From: Kutzneria viridogrisea
GTDB taxonomy: Bacteria; Actinomycetota; Actinomycetes; Mycobacteriales; Pseudonocardiaceae
Direction: 5' to 3'
DNA: 64,000 nt
Assembly: GCA_014138725.1 (NCBI GenBank)
Contig: JACJID010000004.1
Coordinates: 682,001-746,000 of the forward strand
Under the pieces are notes generated by a model that had not been told where the DNA came from, searched no databases, and was given only the letters and a program-made list of their open reading frames with translations. How positions within the stretch are numbered: position 1 is the first letter of the stretch; each line of letters begins with the position of its first letter. Below are positions 8,937 to 19,601 of the stretch, in pieces. The translations under genes were made by a program, and so were the position numbers.

Positions 8937-9640
8937 GGCGTCACCGGCCGCACCGCGTGCACCCCGGGCAGCCTGCCCACTCGGTCGGCGGCCTCGGGTG
9001 TGCAGCGCACCAGCAGTTCCACCAGGTCCGCACCGTCCTCGGGCCACAGCAGGCCCTCGCGCATCCGCAGCACGTGTGCCCCGGGCAGGGCTGCAGCCAG
9101 CCCGGTGTGGTCGGTCACCAGCGCGGTCGCCCCGTCGGCCACCGCCTCGGTCACCAGCTCGCCCAGCACCGCGCGGGCCGCCACGTCCAACCCGGCCCAG
9201 GGTTCGTCCAGCACGAGCAGTGAGCCTCGGACGAGCAGGGCGGTGGCGATGCCGAGCTTCTGGGCGTTGCCCTTGGACAGCTCCGAAGCGGGCGCGTCCA
9301 GGTCGCCGACGAATCCCAGGCGGCCCAGGACCTGCTCCTGGCCGCCGTGTGGCGCGCCTCTCATCCGCGCGAAGTGGCGCAGGTAGGCCCTTGGCGAGAG
9401 GCGGAGCTGATCGGGGAAGCGCTCGGGCAGGAAGGCCACCGAACGGGGCCGCCCGCGCACGGTCCCCCGGGTGGGCGACACGATGCCCGCGACCACCCTC
9501 AACAGGGTGGACTTGCCGCAGCCGTTCTCGCCGAGCAGCACCGTGAGCCGTCCCGGCGGCAGCTCGAGGTCGATACCGCGCAGCACCTCGGGACCGCGCC
9601 CGTAGCGCTGGACCAGCCCGCTCACCGTGATCAAGGACAC
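8933..9640 (-). CDS. ABC transporter ATP-binding protein
   Basis: About 235 aa. Walker A is GENGCGKST. The signature, normally LSGGQ, is the variant [13 protein letters not shown]. Walker B is [13 protein letters not shown] and the H-loop is TDHTG. The start is uncertain: GTG at 9640 is chosen, TTG at 9634 has better spacing to the GGGGGAGG site, and ATG at 9658 is also in frame without a good site. It is coupled to the permease by a 4-base overlap and transcribed divergently from acn. It energises an exporter of unknown substrate. Confidence 0.85.
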   Translation of the reverse strand: MSLITVSGLVQRYGRGPEVLRGIDLELPPGRLTVLLGENGCGKSTLLRVVAGIVSPTRGTVRGRPRSVAFLPERFPDQLRLSPRAYLRHFARMRGAPHGGQEQVLGRLGFVGDLDAPASELSKGNAQKLGIATALLVRGSLLVLDEPWAGLDVAARAVLGELVTEAVADGATALVTDHTGLAAALPGAHVLRMREGLLWPEDGADLVELLVRCTPEAADRVGRLPGVHAVRPVTP

Positions 9641-9681
9641 CCCTCCCCCGCGACCCATACTGCCAGAGCGCGGGACCCCAC

Positions 9682-9711
9682 TTGAACCCGTATACAGGAC
9701 AAGCGTACTGT
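9682..9711 (+). promoter_or_regulatory. Probable sigma-70-type promoter of acn
   Basis: TTGAAC (9682-9687) and TACTGT (9706-9711) are separated by 18 bp, about 100 bp before the acn start. The -10 overlaps the AcnR-type operator. Confidence 0.4.
9695..9710 (+). promoter_or_regulatory. AcnR-type operator of acn
   Basis: CAGGACAAGCGTACTG fits the AcnR recognition motif described for corynebacteria, CAGNACnnncGTACTG, at every specified position. It covers the -10 hexamer, so binding would repress acn. An AcnR-like TetR gene lies at 29951-30541. The match is seen directly; binding is inferred. Confidence 0.65.
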
Positions 9712-9812
9712 TAAAGCAGCACGGGGCCCCGGCGGCGCACCCCACCAAGGTGCGCGACACTCGGACCCTGACATCCCGAACTGACCAGCGCCGTCGCACG
9801 ATGGAGTTTGAC

Positions 9813-12566
<2,754 letters not shown>

Positions 12567-12585
12567 GTTCCACCAGGCCGCGTGA

Positions 12586-12628
12586 GCGGGGCCGTCCCGG
12601 CAGTGCCGGGGCGGCCCCGCCGTCTTTT
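12586..12628 (+). terminator. Rho-independent terminator of acn
   Basis: A GC-rich hairpin (GCGGGGCCG...CGGCCCCGC, 12586-12620) is followed by CGTCTTTT, 20 bp after the acn stop. Confidence 0.85.
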
Positions 12629-12793
12629 CCAGGGACCTAGGTCACAACAACGGGATGAGTGCGTTGCTCCATTGTGAGCACTGTGAAAACAAGTCCGTGA
12701 AGTCACCGCTTCGGCGCACGCAAGGACTTGACCGGGCTCGATAGGCTGGCAATACGCAACACGAATCTCACAAACATGTCCTAGGAGTCTCTC

Positions 12794-13078
12794 GTGCAGT
12801 CCACGATCTCGGAGTTGATCGTCCACCTGCGGACCGAACACGGCCTGACACAGTACGAGCTGGCTGTTCAGTTGGCCGGTGTGTCAGACAACGACGCGAT
12901 CACCCGCGAGGAGGTGTCGCGCTGGGAGCGGGGAAAGCGAATTCCCGGCCCGTACTGGCGGGGCTGGCTCAGCGAGGTGCTGGGCTACCCGAAGGACAAG
13001 TGGGAGTCGGCCGCCGTGAACGCACGTCGTTCTCGTCACATCGTGCCAAGGCAGCGTTCACACGACAGCGGGGCATGA
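12794..13078 (+). CDS. Small XRE-type helix-turn-helix regulator
   Basis: 94 aa from a GTG preceded by AGGAG at 8-nt spacing. Residues about 3-70 form a lambda-repressor-like fold: ELIVHLRTEHGLTQYELAVQL, then REEVSRWERGKRIP, the typical recognition helix and Arg-Trp-Glu turn. No effector domain follows. It lies 114 bp upstream of a two-gene pair encoding a 72-aa ORF and a multi-TM protein with an unusual cytoplasmic tail, and may control them. DNA binding is well supported; targets are unknown. Confidence 0.8.
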   Translation: MQSTISELIVHLRTEHGLTQYELAVQLAGVSDNDAITREEVSRWERGKRIPGPYWRGWLSEVLGYPKDKWESAAVNARRSRHIVPRQRSHDSGA

Positions 13079-13192
13079 TTCGCGAAACAATTGAGAAACA
13101 TAGCTCGAACGAATTGTCACCCAGCACACAGGTCCGGGCGTAACACAGCGCCCCGCCACTCCGAACAGTCCCGGTGGCTGTGAGGAGTCGAC

Positions 13193-13411
13193 ATGAGACG
13201 TGCCGTTCTCGTCGGTATCGACGAGTACGAGATGGCGGCGCTGCGCCCAGTGACCAGGACGCTGGTGCGGGCCAAGCTGACCCAACTGTTCGCCAACGCA
13301 CGGGACGCCGACCACCTTGGCAAGGTCACCGCGCCGAGCCTGTACCGCGAGGTGCACCTGACCCCGCTCGGCCGCTACTTCTGGTCGCTGGCAAGCAAAA
13401 GGGCGCTGTGA
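13193..13411 (+). CDS. 72-aa protein, N-terminus caspase-like by motif only
   Basis: ATG at 13193 with GAGGAG 6-7 nt upstream. The stop overlaps the GTG of the next gene (GTGA), which argues that it is translated. It starts RRAVLVGIDEYE, the first-strand motif of bacterial caspase-like peptidases, but there is no room for the catalytic His-Cys fold and the rest (AKLTQLFANARDADHLGK and beyond) is not recognised. It may be a remnant or an unrelated small protein. Context suggests a partner of the following membrane protein. Confidence 0.55.
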   Translation: MRRAVLVGIDEYEMAALRPVTRTLVRAKLTQLFANARDADHLGKVTAPSLYREVHLTPLGRYFWSLASKRAL

Positions 13412-15279
13412 GGGCCCGCTGGATCTCGTTCGGCCTCGTGCTCGCGGTGCTGGCCGCCCTCTCCTGGGTCAGCATGGCGGCGGCACCCCCGGTCGACCGG
13501 GACAACGCGATCGCCCCTGCCGCCCTGCTGGCCACCGACCAGGACGTGGCCGGTCTGCTGCCGGTGGCCGACCAGCCCGCACCGCACAGCCCGGACCAGT
13601 TGGGCAGCGACCCCGCGCGCGGCTACCGCTGCGAGGACGCCATGCGCACCTGGAACGACGGCAACCCGGACCACCGCTTCACGGTCCGCGTCGAGCGCTG
13701 CAACCCCTTCGGGCTGGCGGCACTGCACCAGCTCAACGTCAGCAACGAGTTCGCGGCACGGCACTTCAGGGTCGAACAACTGCCCGGCATCCCGTACGGG
13801 GTGGTCGGCAGCGGTCAGGTCAACGGCACCTGGCTGTCCCAGATCCTGTTCCGCAGGGGCGAGTTCACGGTCCAGGTCACCGTGGCCTCCTCGCAGCGAG
13901 CGGGCGCACCGCCCTCGCCCACCCTGCGCAGCCTGGCGCTGCTCCAGTGGCAGCGCACGCCGGGAACCCCTGGCAGGCCGGTGAAACCGGTCGACTCCAC
14001 CGCCCAGCTCACCGAGTTCAGCACCGCCAGCTCGCTGCTGGCCTTCGGGCTGATCCTGTTCGTGCAACTGGTCGGCGTGCTGCGCAACCGCCGCCGAGGG
14101 CTGCGGGCCACCTCGGCCGCCCCGGCTGATCGCGAGGAGCTGGTCTGGCAGGACACCGGGCCGCGCGCGCGAAAACTGGCCCGTGACGCCAGGATCCGCT
14201 TCTGGACAACGATGATCGCGTTCCTGGTGGTGTTCGCGGTGCCGCTGGACCCGGTGGTCAAGGGGCTCGCCTTCGCCTTCCTGGCCTACCGGCTGGTGCT
14301 CGGCCGCCGGTACCAGCCGGGCAGCAGGCGGCTCTGGGGCAGGCACGCCGCCTCGCAGGTGAGCACCGGGCGCAACCGGCGGGCCGCCGCGCTCTGGTAC
14401 TGCGCCGCCGTCGGGCTGCTCGTGCTGGCGATCATGGACGTGTTCTGTGTCGGGGTCGTGCTCCGGCTCATCGGCACCGACGCCATCGGCCCGGACCTGC
14501 GCTGGGACCCCACCGTGGTCGCCGACTCCACGGTGCTGCGCCCGCTGCGGCTCATGTCGGTTCCCGTGCTGGTCGCGGACCTGACCGTGGCCGCCGTGCT
14601 GCTCGCGCTGGCGATGAGCGCCTGCTACCGCCACGCACGACGGCTCGCGGCCCTGGACACCCGCGAGCGGCTGCGCACCGACAGCCGCGCGCCGATCATC
14701 TACCTGCGCAACTTCGCCGACGACGAGGTGACGGTCCGCACCAGCCCGCTGACCCGCAAGTCCGCGCTGGACAAGGTCGGCCTCCAGCAGTTCGAGCCCT
14801 TCGAGGAGGTGCTGGTCCGCTACCTGACCAGCTTCGGGCCGGTCACCGCGGTGAACAACCCCGAGCAGTCCCGGTCGCCGCTGGGCGCGGCACGGGAGTC
14901 GCTGTCACACGAGGACTGGCAGGACACGGTCAAGGAGCGGATCAGGGCCAGCGCCCTGATCGTGGTCAGCGCCGCACCGGCCACGATCACCGAGGGCCTG
15001 TCCTGGGAGTTGGAGACGATCGTCTCCTGCGCGGCGCTGGACCGCACGGTCTTCGTGCTGCCGCCGCACCCCGGCGCCGAACTCCCCGCCCGGTGGGCGA
15101 ACTTCCGCGCGATGGCCGCCCACCTGGACGTGCCGGAGGCGGCCGAGGAACACGTGGACCGGCTCCTGCTGCTGCGCACCGACGGCAGCGGCCGGTGGAC
15201 CGCCTGGCACGCCGACACCCGCGGCGACTGGGCCTACGCCGTGGGGCTCAGCGCCGCCGCCGAGCAGATCATGGCTTGA
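13408..15279 (+). CDS. Multi-TM protein with C-terminal TIR-like-looking domain of unknown function
   Basis: 623 aa from the coupled GTG at 13408. TM1 is at residues about 5-25, followed by an extracytoplasmic domain of about 190 residues with two Cys (YRCEDAM and ERCNPFG). Five or so further TM segments follow between about 215 and 415. A cytoplasmic domain begins APIIYLRNFADDE and continues through FGPVTAVNNPEQ, LGAARE, SHEDWQDTV and SALIVVSAAP to GLSWELETIV. This alternation of short strands and helices with a Trp-Glu near the end resembles a TIR/SLOG-type Rossmannoid fold, but no standard family could be assigned. It could be a membrane sensor or effector. Confidence 0.6.
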   Translation: MRARWISFGLVLAVLAALSWVSMAAAPPVDRDNAIAPAALLATDQDVAGLLPVADQPAPHSPDQLGSDPARGYRCEDAMRTWNDGNPDHRFTVRVERCNPFGLAALHQLNVSNEFAARHFRVEQLPGIPYGVVGSGQVNGTWLSQILFRRGEFTVQVTVASSQRAGAPPSPTLRSLALLQWQRTPGTPGRPVKPVDSTAQLTEFSTASSLLAFGLILFVQLVGVLRNRRRGLRATSAAPADREELVWQDTGPRARKLARDARIRFWTTMIAFLVVFAVPLDPVVKGLAFAFLAYRLVLGRRYQPGSRRLWGRHAASQVSTGRNRRAAALWYCAAVGLLVLAIMDVFCVGVVLRLIGTDAIGPDLRWDPTVVADSTVLRPLRLMSVPVLVADLTVAAVLLALAMSACYRHARRLAALDTRERLRTDSRAPIIYLRNFADDEVTVRTSPLTRKSALDKVGLQQFEPFEEVLVRYLTSFGPVTAVNNPEQSRSPLGAARESLSHEDWQDTVKERIRASALIVVSAAPATITEGLSWELETIVSCAALDRTVFVLPPHPGAELPARWANFRAMAAHLDVPEAAEEHVDRLLLLRTDGSGRWTAWHADTRGDWAYAVGLSAAAEQIMA

Positions 15280-16093
15280 CCGCCTGCAGGGTGTAGCTGG
15301 CGGCCAGCCTCTCTGGCCGGTCGGTCAGCCGCCACTCCCCCGCCTCGTCCACGCTCATCTGCCCGGGCAGGGCCTGCCAGGGCACGCTGTCGTGCTCCAC
15401 CAAGCCCGTCAGCCGCAGGCCCGCCGCCAGCAGCGCGGTGATGATCTCGCCGAGCCCGTGGTTCCAGCTGTGCGTCACGGAGTTCGCCAGCGGCCGCTCG
15501 GTGTCCACATAGGTCTGCGGCTCGTCGAAGACCAGCGGCTCGGCGTGCTCGTAGTACGGGTAGCCCAGGGTCGGCTGCGGCTGGGTCTCGTCGATCGCCC
15601 ACAGCACGGGGTGCCCCTCACGCAGGAACAACCGCCCGCCCGGTCGCAGCAGGTCGGCCACCACCCGCGCCCAGGGGTTGATCTCCGGCAACCAGCACAG
15701 CGCCCCGATGCCGGTGTAGACCAGGTCGAACCCGCCCGCCCCGAGGACCTCGACCGCCTGGTACAGCTCGCCTTCCCGGTAGTCGATCTCCGTGCCGGTG
15801 GCCGCGGCCAGCTCGCGCGCCCTGGCCAGGGCCGCACCGGAGAAGTCCAGGCCGCTCATGTGCGCGCCCAGCCTCGCCAGCGAGAGCGTGTCCGTGCCGA
15901 TGTGGCACTGCAGGTGCACGCCCCGCAGGCCGCGCAGCTCACCGAGCCGGGGCCGGTCGAAGCGGACCACGTCGCTCAGGTGGTGCGGATCGGCCACGAA
16001 ACGGGCGAACCCGTACCCCGCCGAGGCCGCGTGCAGGTCCGCCCGCTCGTCCCAGTTCGCCCTGTTGACAGCCACGTAGTCGCCCACCCGCAC
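15269..16093 (-). CDS. Class I SAM-dependent methyltransferase
   Basis: 274 aa from a GTG at 16093 (VRVGDYVAVNRANWDERADLH). Motif I is GVHLQCHIGTDTLSLARLG, motif II GLDFSGAALARARELA, and the later FDLVYTGIGALCWLPEI and LLRPGGRLFLREGHP match the small-molecule methyltransferases of the UbiE/Methyltransf_11 type. No specific substrate can be named. The 3' end overlaps the membrane protein gene by 11 bp in convergent orientation. Confidence 0.85.
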   Translation of the reverse strand: MRVGDYVAVNRANWDERADLHAASAGYGFARFVADPHHLSDVVRFDRPRLGELRGLRGVHLQCHIGTDTLSLARLGAHMSGLDFSGAALARARELAAATGTEIDYREGELYQAVEVLGAGGFDLVYTGIGALCWLPEINPWARVVADLLRPGGRLFLREGHPVLWAIDETQPQPTLGYPYYEHAEPLVFDEPQTYVDTERPLANSVTHSWNHGLGEIITALLAAGLRLTGLVEHDSVPWQALPGQMSVDEAGEWRLTDRPERLAASYTLQAVKP

Positions 16094-16124
16094 AGCCTCG
16101 CACGCCCCCGCCACCGATTTTCCC

Positions 16125-16219
16125 CCGAGTCCCGCCCACGTGCGCGCGAGTCCCGGTCTGGGGAGCGCGAGTCCCGGCCTGGGGTCCGCGAGTCCCGGTC
16201 TGGGGCCTGCGAGCCCCGC
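16125..16219. repeat. Short direct repeats, family B (cluster 1)
   Basis: About five degenerate copies of an 18-19-bp unit, GCGAGTCCCGGTCTGGGG, are arranged head to tail between the methyltransferase and the PA2928-family gene. The same unit on the opposite strand occurs at 19058-19117. Confidence 0.7.
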
Positions 16220-16334
16220 CCCGGTGGAGGCGCTGTCACGCCACGCGCCAATGGGCGGGGTTCCTGGGATCGGTAGGCGGTTCGGCGGCCCCAGTCTGGT
16301 CGCGCGATGACCGAGACGCAGCGAGGAGCGAGCC

Positions 16335-17396
16335 GTGTACCGAACGCAGAAACCGTCCATCCGCCGCCGCGCCGGGCTGTCGCTGCTACTCCTCCCGCCA
16401 CTGCTGTTCTGCTTCCTGTTCTTCGGCCTGTCCTACCTCGTCGCGCCCGAGCCTGACATCACCGTCCAGACCGGCATCGGATCAGCCACAGTGGACGGAC
16501 GCGATCTCGTGCTGGTGCCCTATGAGCGGCATGGCCCGCGCGGCATGTTCCAGTTGATGACCGAGGACATGTTCCAGGTAAGGCTGGCCGCCACGGATCC
16601 GGCCACCGGCAAGGTGCGCTGGGACACCCAGTTGTCCGACCGACTGGTCTGGGAGGCGACGGTGTTGGCTGCGGGACAGCGCTACGCCTACCTCGCCACC
16701 GACTCCGGACTGGCCATTGTGGACATTCGTGACGGGTCGATCGCCGCCAGGGGCGACGGGGTGGCGGGCCTGGGCGGTTCCTTCGTTGCCAAGCGCTCGG
16801 CCTACGGGTACGACGCGCGGCGCCACCGGGTGGTGGCGATGAACGCCGACGGCACCATCCTGGCCATCCCGCTGGACACCTTGGTGGCGAAGCCGACCGA
16901 GGAGGACGCCACCACCTGGGCGAGCACCCTGGCCCCCGACCGTGCGCGGATCACCTCGCCGGGGGCCACGGCCTCGCAGGCAACCCTGGGCTCCGGCGAA
17001 CGCGTCGAGGTGCGGGCACGGCCAGCAGGTGCGCCCGGGCGCGTGCTGGTCCGCGTCACGGCTGACGGCCGGGCGATCCCGATCGGTGGCGCCGTGTTCC
17101 AGCAGGCGGCCGTCGTGGTCGACGGGCCGCGGGCGGTCGGAGACGGCGCCGGGAGCGTGCTGGTCGCGCACAACCGTTCCGTGAACGACACCGGTGCCGC
17201 GCTCAGCGCCGTCTCACTCGCGACCGGGGCGGTGACCGGCTCGCTCACCGTGGATTCCGCGCCCGCCAAGGCAATCGCACTGCCCGGGGGAGGAACAGTG
17301 TTGGCAACGCGGGAAACCCTGGTCGTGCTCGGCGCTGACGGCCACCTCACGGCCTCGCGCATCGGGGCGACGGACTTCTTCGGCAACCCCACCTGA
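16335..17396 (+). CDS. PA2928-family membrane-anchored protein
   Basis: 353 aa from a GTG with GGAG 6 nt upstream. An N-terminal TM anchor (LLLLPPLLFCFLFFGLSYLV, residues about 16-35) is followed by an extracytoplasmic region with PDITVQTGIGSATVDGRD and YERHGPRGMFQLMTEDMFQ, typical of the PA2928 family, which looks like a beta-propeller (repeated LAATDPATGKVRWDTQL and VDIRDGS blades). No enzyme activity is known for the family. It stands alone between a direct-repeat cluster and a convergent serine hydrolase gene. Confidence 0.75.
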   Translation: MYRTQKPSIRRRAGLSLLLLPPLLFCFLFFGLSYLVAPEPDITVQTGIGSATVDGRDLVLVPYERHGPRGMFQLMTEDMFQVRLAATDPATGKVRWDTQLSDRLVWEATVLAAGQRYAYLATDSGLAIVDIRDGSIAARGDGVAGLGGSFVAKRSAYGYDARRHRVVAMNADGTILAIPLDTLVAKPTEEDATTWASTLAPDRARITSPGATASQATLGSGERVEVRARPAGAPGRVLVRVTADGRAIPIGGAVFQQAAVVVDGPRAVGDGAGSVLVAHNRSVNDTGAALSAVSLATGAVTGSLTVDSAPAKAIALPGGGTVLATRETLVVLGADGHLTASRIGATDFFGNPT

Positions 17397-17479
17397 GGCT
17401 CGGGGTCTTGGCACCGGCGTGTGCACCCCAGGTCCGGGCTGACCGCTGGCACGAGTTCGTGTTGACCTTCGCGGGCTGA

Positions 17480-18547
17480 TCAGCCTGCCAGCGCGGCCCG
17501 TACCCGCTCGACCGTATTGAAATCCCCGGCCCCGAACCGGTTCTTGGTGACGGCGAAGGTCCGGCCCGTCGCGGGGTCGAACTCGGCGTGGCTGCCGTTG
17601 GCGCCCGACCAGCCCAGGGCGCCGCCGATCACCGCGTAGCCGAGCGCGAGCCGCGCCGGGTTGCCGAAGACCTGGTCGGTGCCCTCGATGGCGACGGCAC
17701 TGACCAGGTCCAGGGTCTCCGGCGTGAGTAGCCGCACGCCGTCCACCTCGCCCAGCGGCGCGGCGTACATGCGCGCGATGCCCCGCGCGGTGACGGTGCC
17801 GCCCGCGGGCACGTTGGCGGAGAGGAAGTCGGTGCGGTTGTACAGTTCCGCGCTCGGTTGCAGCGCGGGCGGCGCCGCCTTGAACAGCAGCGGCATGGCC
17901 TCGGTCAGCTGCCGGATCGTCGCCTCGTCCATCGGCGGACCGCCCGGCACCAGCCTGGCCAGGCGGGCCTGCTCGGCCGGTGGCACGGCGAAGTACAGCT
18001 CCTGGGACAGCCCGAGCGGGGCGGCGACCTCCTCCAGCAGCACCTGGTCGATCGGCTTGCCCGTGCCGCGCCGCACCAGCTCGCCCGCCAGGTAGCCGAA
18101 GGTGATGGCGTGGTAGCCCGTCCGGGTGCCGGGCTCCCACCACGGCTCCGCGTCGGCGAGGACCTCGCACATTCGCGCCCAGTCGGCCAGGTCCTCGGGC
18201 GTGGTGTCCGCGGGCAGCCCGGGAACGCCCACCGCGTGGGTGAGCACGTGCCGCACGGTCGCGGCCTGCTTGCCGTGCGCGCCGAACTCCGGCCACAGCT
18301 CGGTGACCGGCGTGTCGTAGCCGAAGACCCCGCGCTGCACCAGGATGTGCAGCACGGTGGCGGTCATGCCCTTGCCCGTCGAGGTGCTGAAGATCGGGGT
18401 GTCCGGGGTCATCGCCCGCCCGGTGGCCGGGTCGGCCAGACCGGCCACCGCGTCGACCACCAGCTCGCCGTGCTCGTAGACGGCCACCTGCACGCCGGTC
18501 TCCACGCCCTCGGCGACCAACTCGTCGATCGTGTCCTGAACGCTCAT
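17480..18547 (-). CDS. Serine hydrolase, beta-lactamase/EstB family
   Basis: 355 aa. The SxxK catalytic motif is present as STGK (in IFSTSTGKGMT, residues about 53-63). The second motif is YHAIT where class C enzymes have YxN, as in EstB-type esterases. A C-terminal GWSGANGSHAEFDP loop matches the family. There is no signal peptide, so it is cytoplasmic, which suggests an esterase rather than a true beta-lactamase. It is followed 37 bp away in the same direction, upstream, by a small hypothetical gene. Confidence 0.85.
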   Translation of the reverse strand: MSVQDTIDELVAEGVETGVQVAVYEHGELVVDAVAGLADPATGRAMTPDTPIFSTSTGKGMTATVLHILVQRGVFGYDTPVTELWPEFGAHGKQAATVRHVLTHAVGVPGLPADTTPEDLADWARMCEVLADAEPWWEPGTRTGYHAITFGYLAGELVRRGTGKPIDQVLLEEVAAPLGLSQELYFAVPPAEQARLARLVPGGPPMDEATIRQLTEAMPLLFKAAPPALQPSAELYNRTDFLSANVPAGGTVTARGIARMYAAPLGEVDGVRLLTPETLDLVSAVAIEGTDQVFGNPARLALGYAVIGGALGWSGANGSHAEFDPATGRTFAVTKNRFGAGDFNTVERVRAALAG

Positions 18548-18584
18548 GTCAGGTCAGACCCGCGCGGCCACCGGAACTCATCGT

Positions 18585-18983
18585 TCAGGCCGTGGCGTTG
18601 GAGGTGCGCAGGAAGCGGACCAGGTCCTCGGTGCCGTAGCCGAGCAGCCGCGCGCGGTAGGAGGCCATCAGCAGGAGCTGGCCGACTATGGTGGCGCCGA
18701 ACCCGTCCCGTCCGTCGGTGGACCACTCCCAGAGCTTCTCGATGCCCAGGTCGGTCATGGTGATGCCGTGCTCGTCGAGCACCTCCTTGCAGACCTCGGC
18801 CACGGCGTCCAGCAGGGTGTCGGCGGTCCGGGTGCAGCGCAGCCCGAACAGGCCGTCGCAGTCGAAGGGCTCGCAACCCGGCGGGGGCGCGGCCTTGATC
18901 GGTTCGAAGCGTGGGTCGGTGAACCTGGGCTCCGGCCGGTCGTAGGTGACCGCCAGCACCATGAACTCGTGTTGTCCCGCCAC
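18585..18983 (-). CDS. Conserved-looking hypothetical protein
   Basis: 132 aa from a GTG at 18983 with GGGAG at 6-nt spacing; an ATG at 18962 is also possible. It is soluble, mixed alpha/beta, with three Cys (GCEPFDCDGLFGLRC) in the first half. The C-terminal half is helical (LVRFLRTSNATA). No family was recognised. It lies upstream of the serine hydrolase on the same strand and may be cotranscribed. Confidence 0.6.
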   Translation of the reverse strand: MAGQHEFMVLAVTYDRPEPRFTDPRFEPIKAAPPPGCEPFDCDGLFGLRCTRTADTLLDAVAEVCKEVLDEHGITMTDLGIEKLWEWSTDGRDGFGATIVGQLLLMASYRARLLGYGTEDLVRFLRTSNATA

Positions 18984-19057
18984 GGCCTGCTCCCTGCTGT
19001 CTGCCAGCGAGCATGGCACAAGCGGCGCGGAGGCGCGGGACGGTGGCGCCTCCGCGC

Positions 19058-19117
19058 CAGAGCGGGACTCGCGGCCCCCTGGGCGGGACTCACGGGCCCC
19101 AGAGCGGGACTCGCGGG
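19058..19117. repeat. Short direct repeats, family B (cluster 2)
   Basis: Three degenerate copies of CCAGAGCGGGACTCGCGG stand head to tail. They are the reverse complement of the unit at 16125-16219. Confidence 0.7.
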
Positions 19118-19121
19118 TGGG

Positions 19122-19592
19122 TTAGCGGGGTTCGAGCAGGAAGACGCGGATCGTGCGGTGGCTGGCCCGGTCGGCGTAGGCGTCGTAGGCGGGCCAGTAC
19201 TCGGCCACCTGCTGCCAGACCCGCTCACGCTCGGCTCCTGCCAGCAGCCGCCCGCGCACCGGCACCGCCCGGCCGCCGACCGAGGCCTCCGCCTCCGGCT
19301 TGGCCAGCAGGTTCGCCGACCACGCCGGGTGCTTCTCCCCGCCCCAGTTGGAGCCGATCACCACGTAGCCCCCGCCGTGCTCCACGTAGAGCAGCGGGAC
19401 CTGGCGCGGCTGGCCGCTGCTGCGACCGGTGGTGGTCAGCAGCAGGGTGCGCAGACCCACGGCGTTGCCCACGCCGAACCGGCCACCGCTCAGCCGCAGC
19501 AGCGCGCGGTCCAGCGGCACCACGACCTTGCCGAACACGGCGAAGCCCTTGGTCTTGCCCACACCCGAGAACAGTCCTCGCAAGCCAGCCAT
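19122..19592 (-). CDS. Deazaflavin (F420)-dependent nitroreductase family protein (Ddn-like)
   Basis: 156 aa. The pattern LRTLLLTTTGRSSGQPRQVPLLYVEHGGGYVVIGSNWGG (residues about 47-86) is the F420-binding split-barrel signature of the Ddn/FDOR-A family, and HPAWSANLLAKPEAE and YWPAYDAYADRASHRTIRVF follow in the normal order. These enzymes use reduced F420 or bind quinone-like substrates at the membrane; the actual substrate is unknown. It lies 9 bp downstream of egtD on the same strand, so it may be the last gene of the ergothioneine transcript. Confidence 0.9.
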   Translation of the reverse strand: MAGLRGLFSGVGKTKGFAVFGKVVVPLDRALLRLSGGRFGVGNAVGLRTLLLTTTGRSSGQPRQVPLLYVEHGGGYVVIGSNWGGEKHPAWSANLLAKPEAEASVGGRAVPVRGRLLAGAERERVWQQVAEYWPAYDAYADRASHRTIRVFLLEPR

Positions 19593-19601
19593 GCCCGCAG
19601 C

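Noticed and set aside
17480-18547. Antibiotic-type class C beta-lactamase
   Set aside because: No signal peptide, and YHAI in place of YxN fits EstB-like esterases better.
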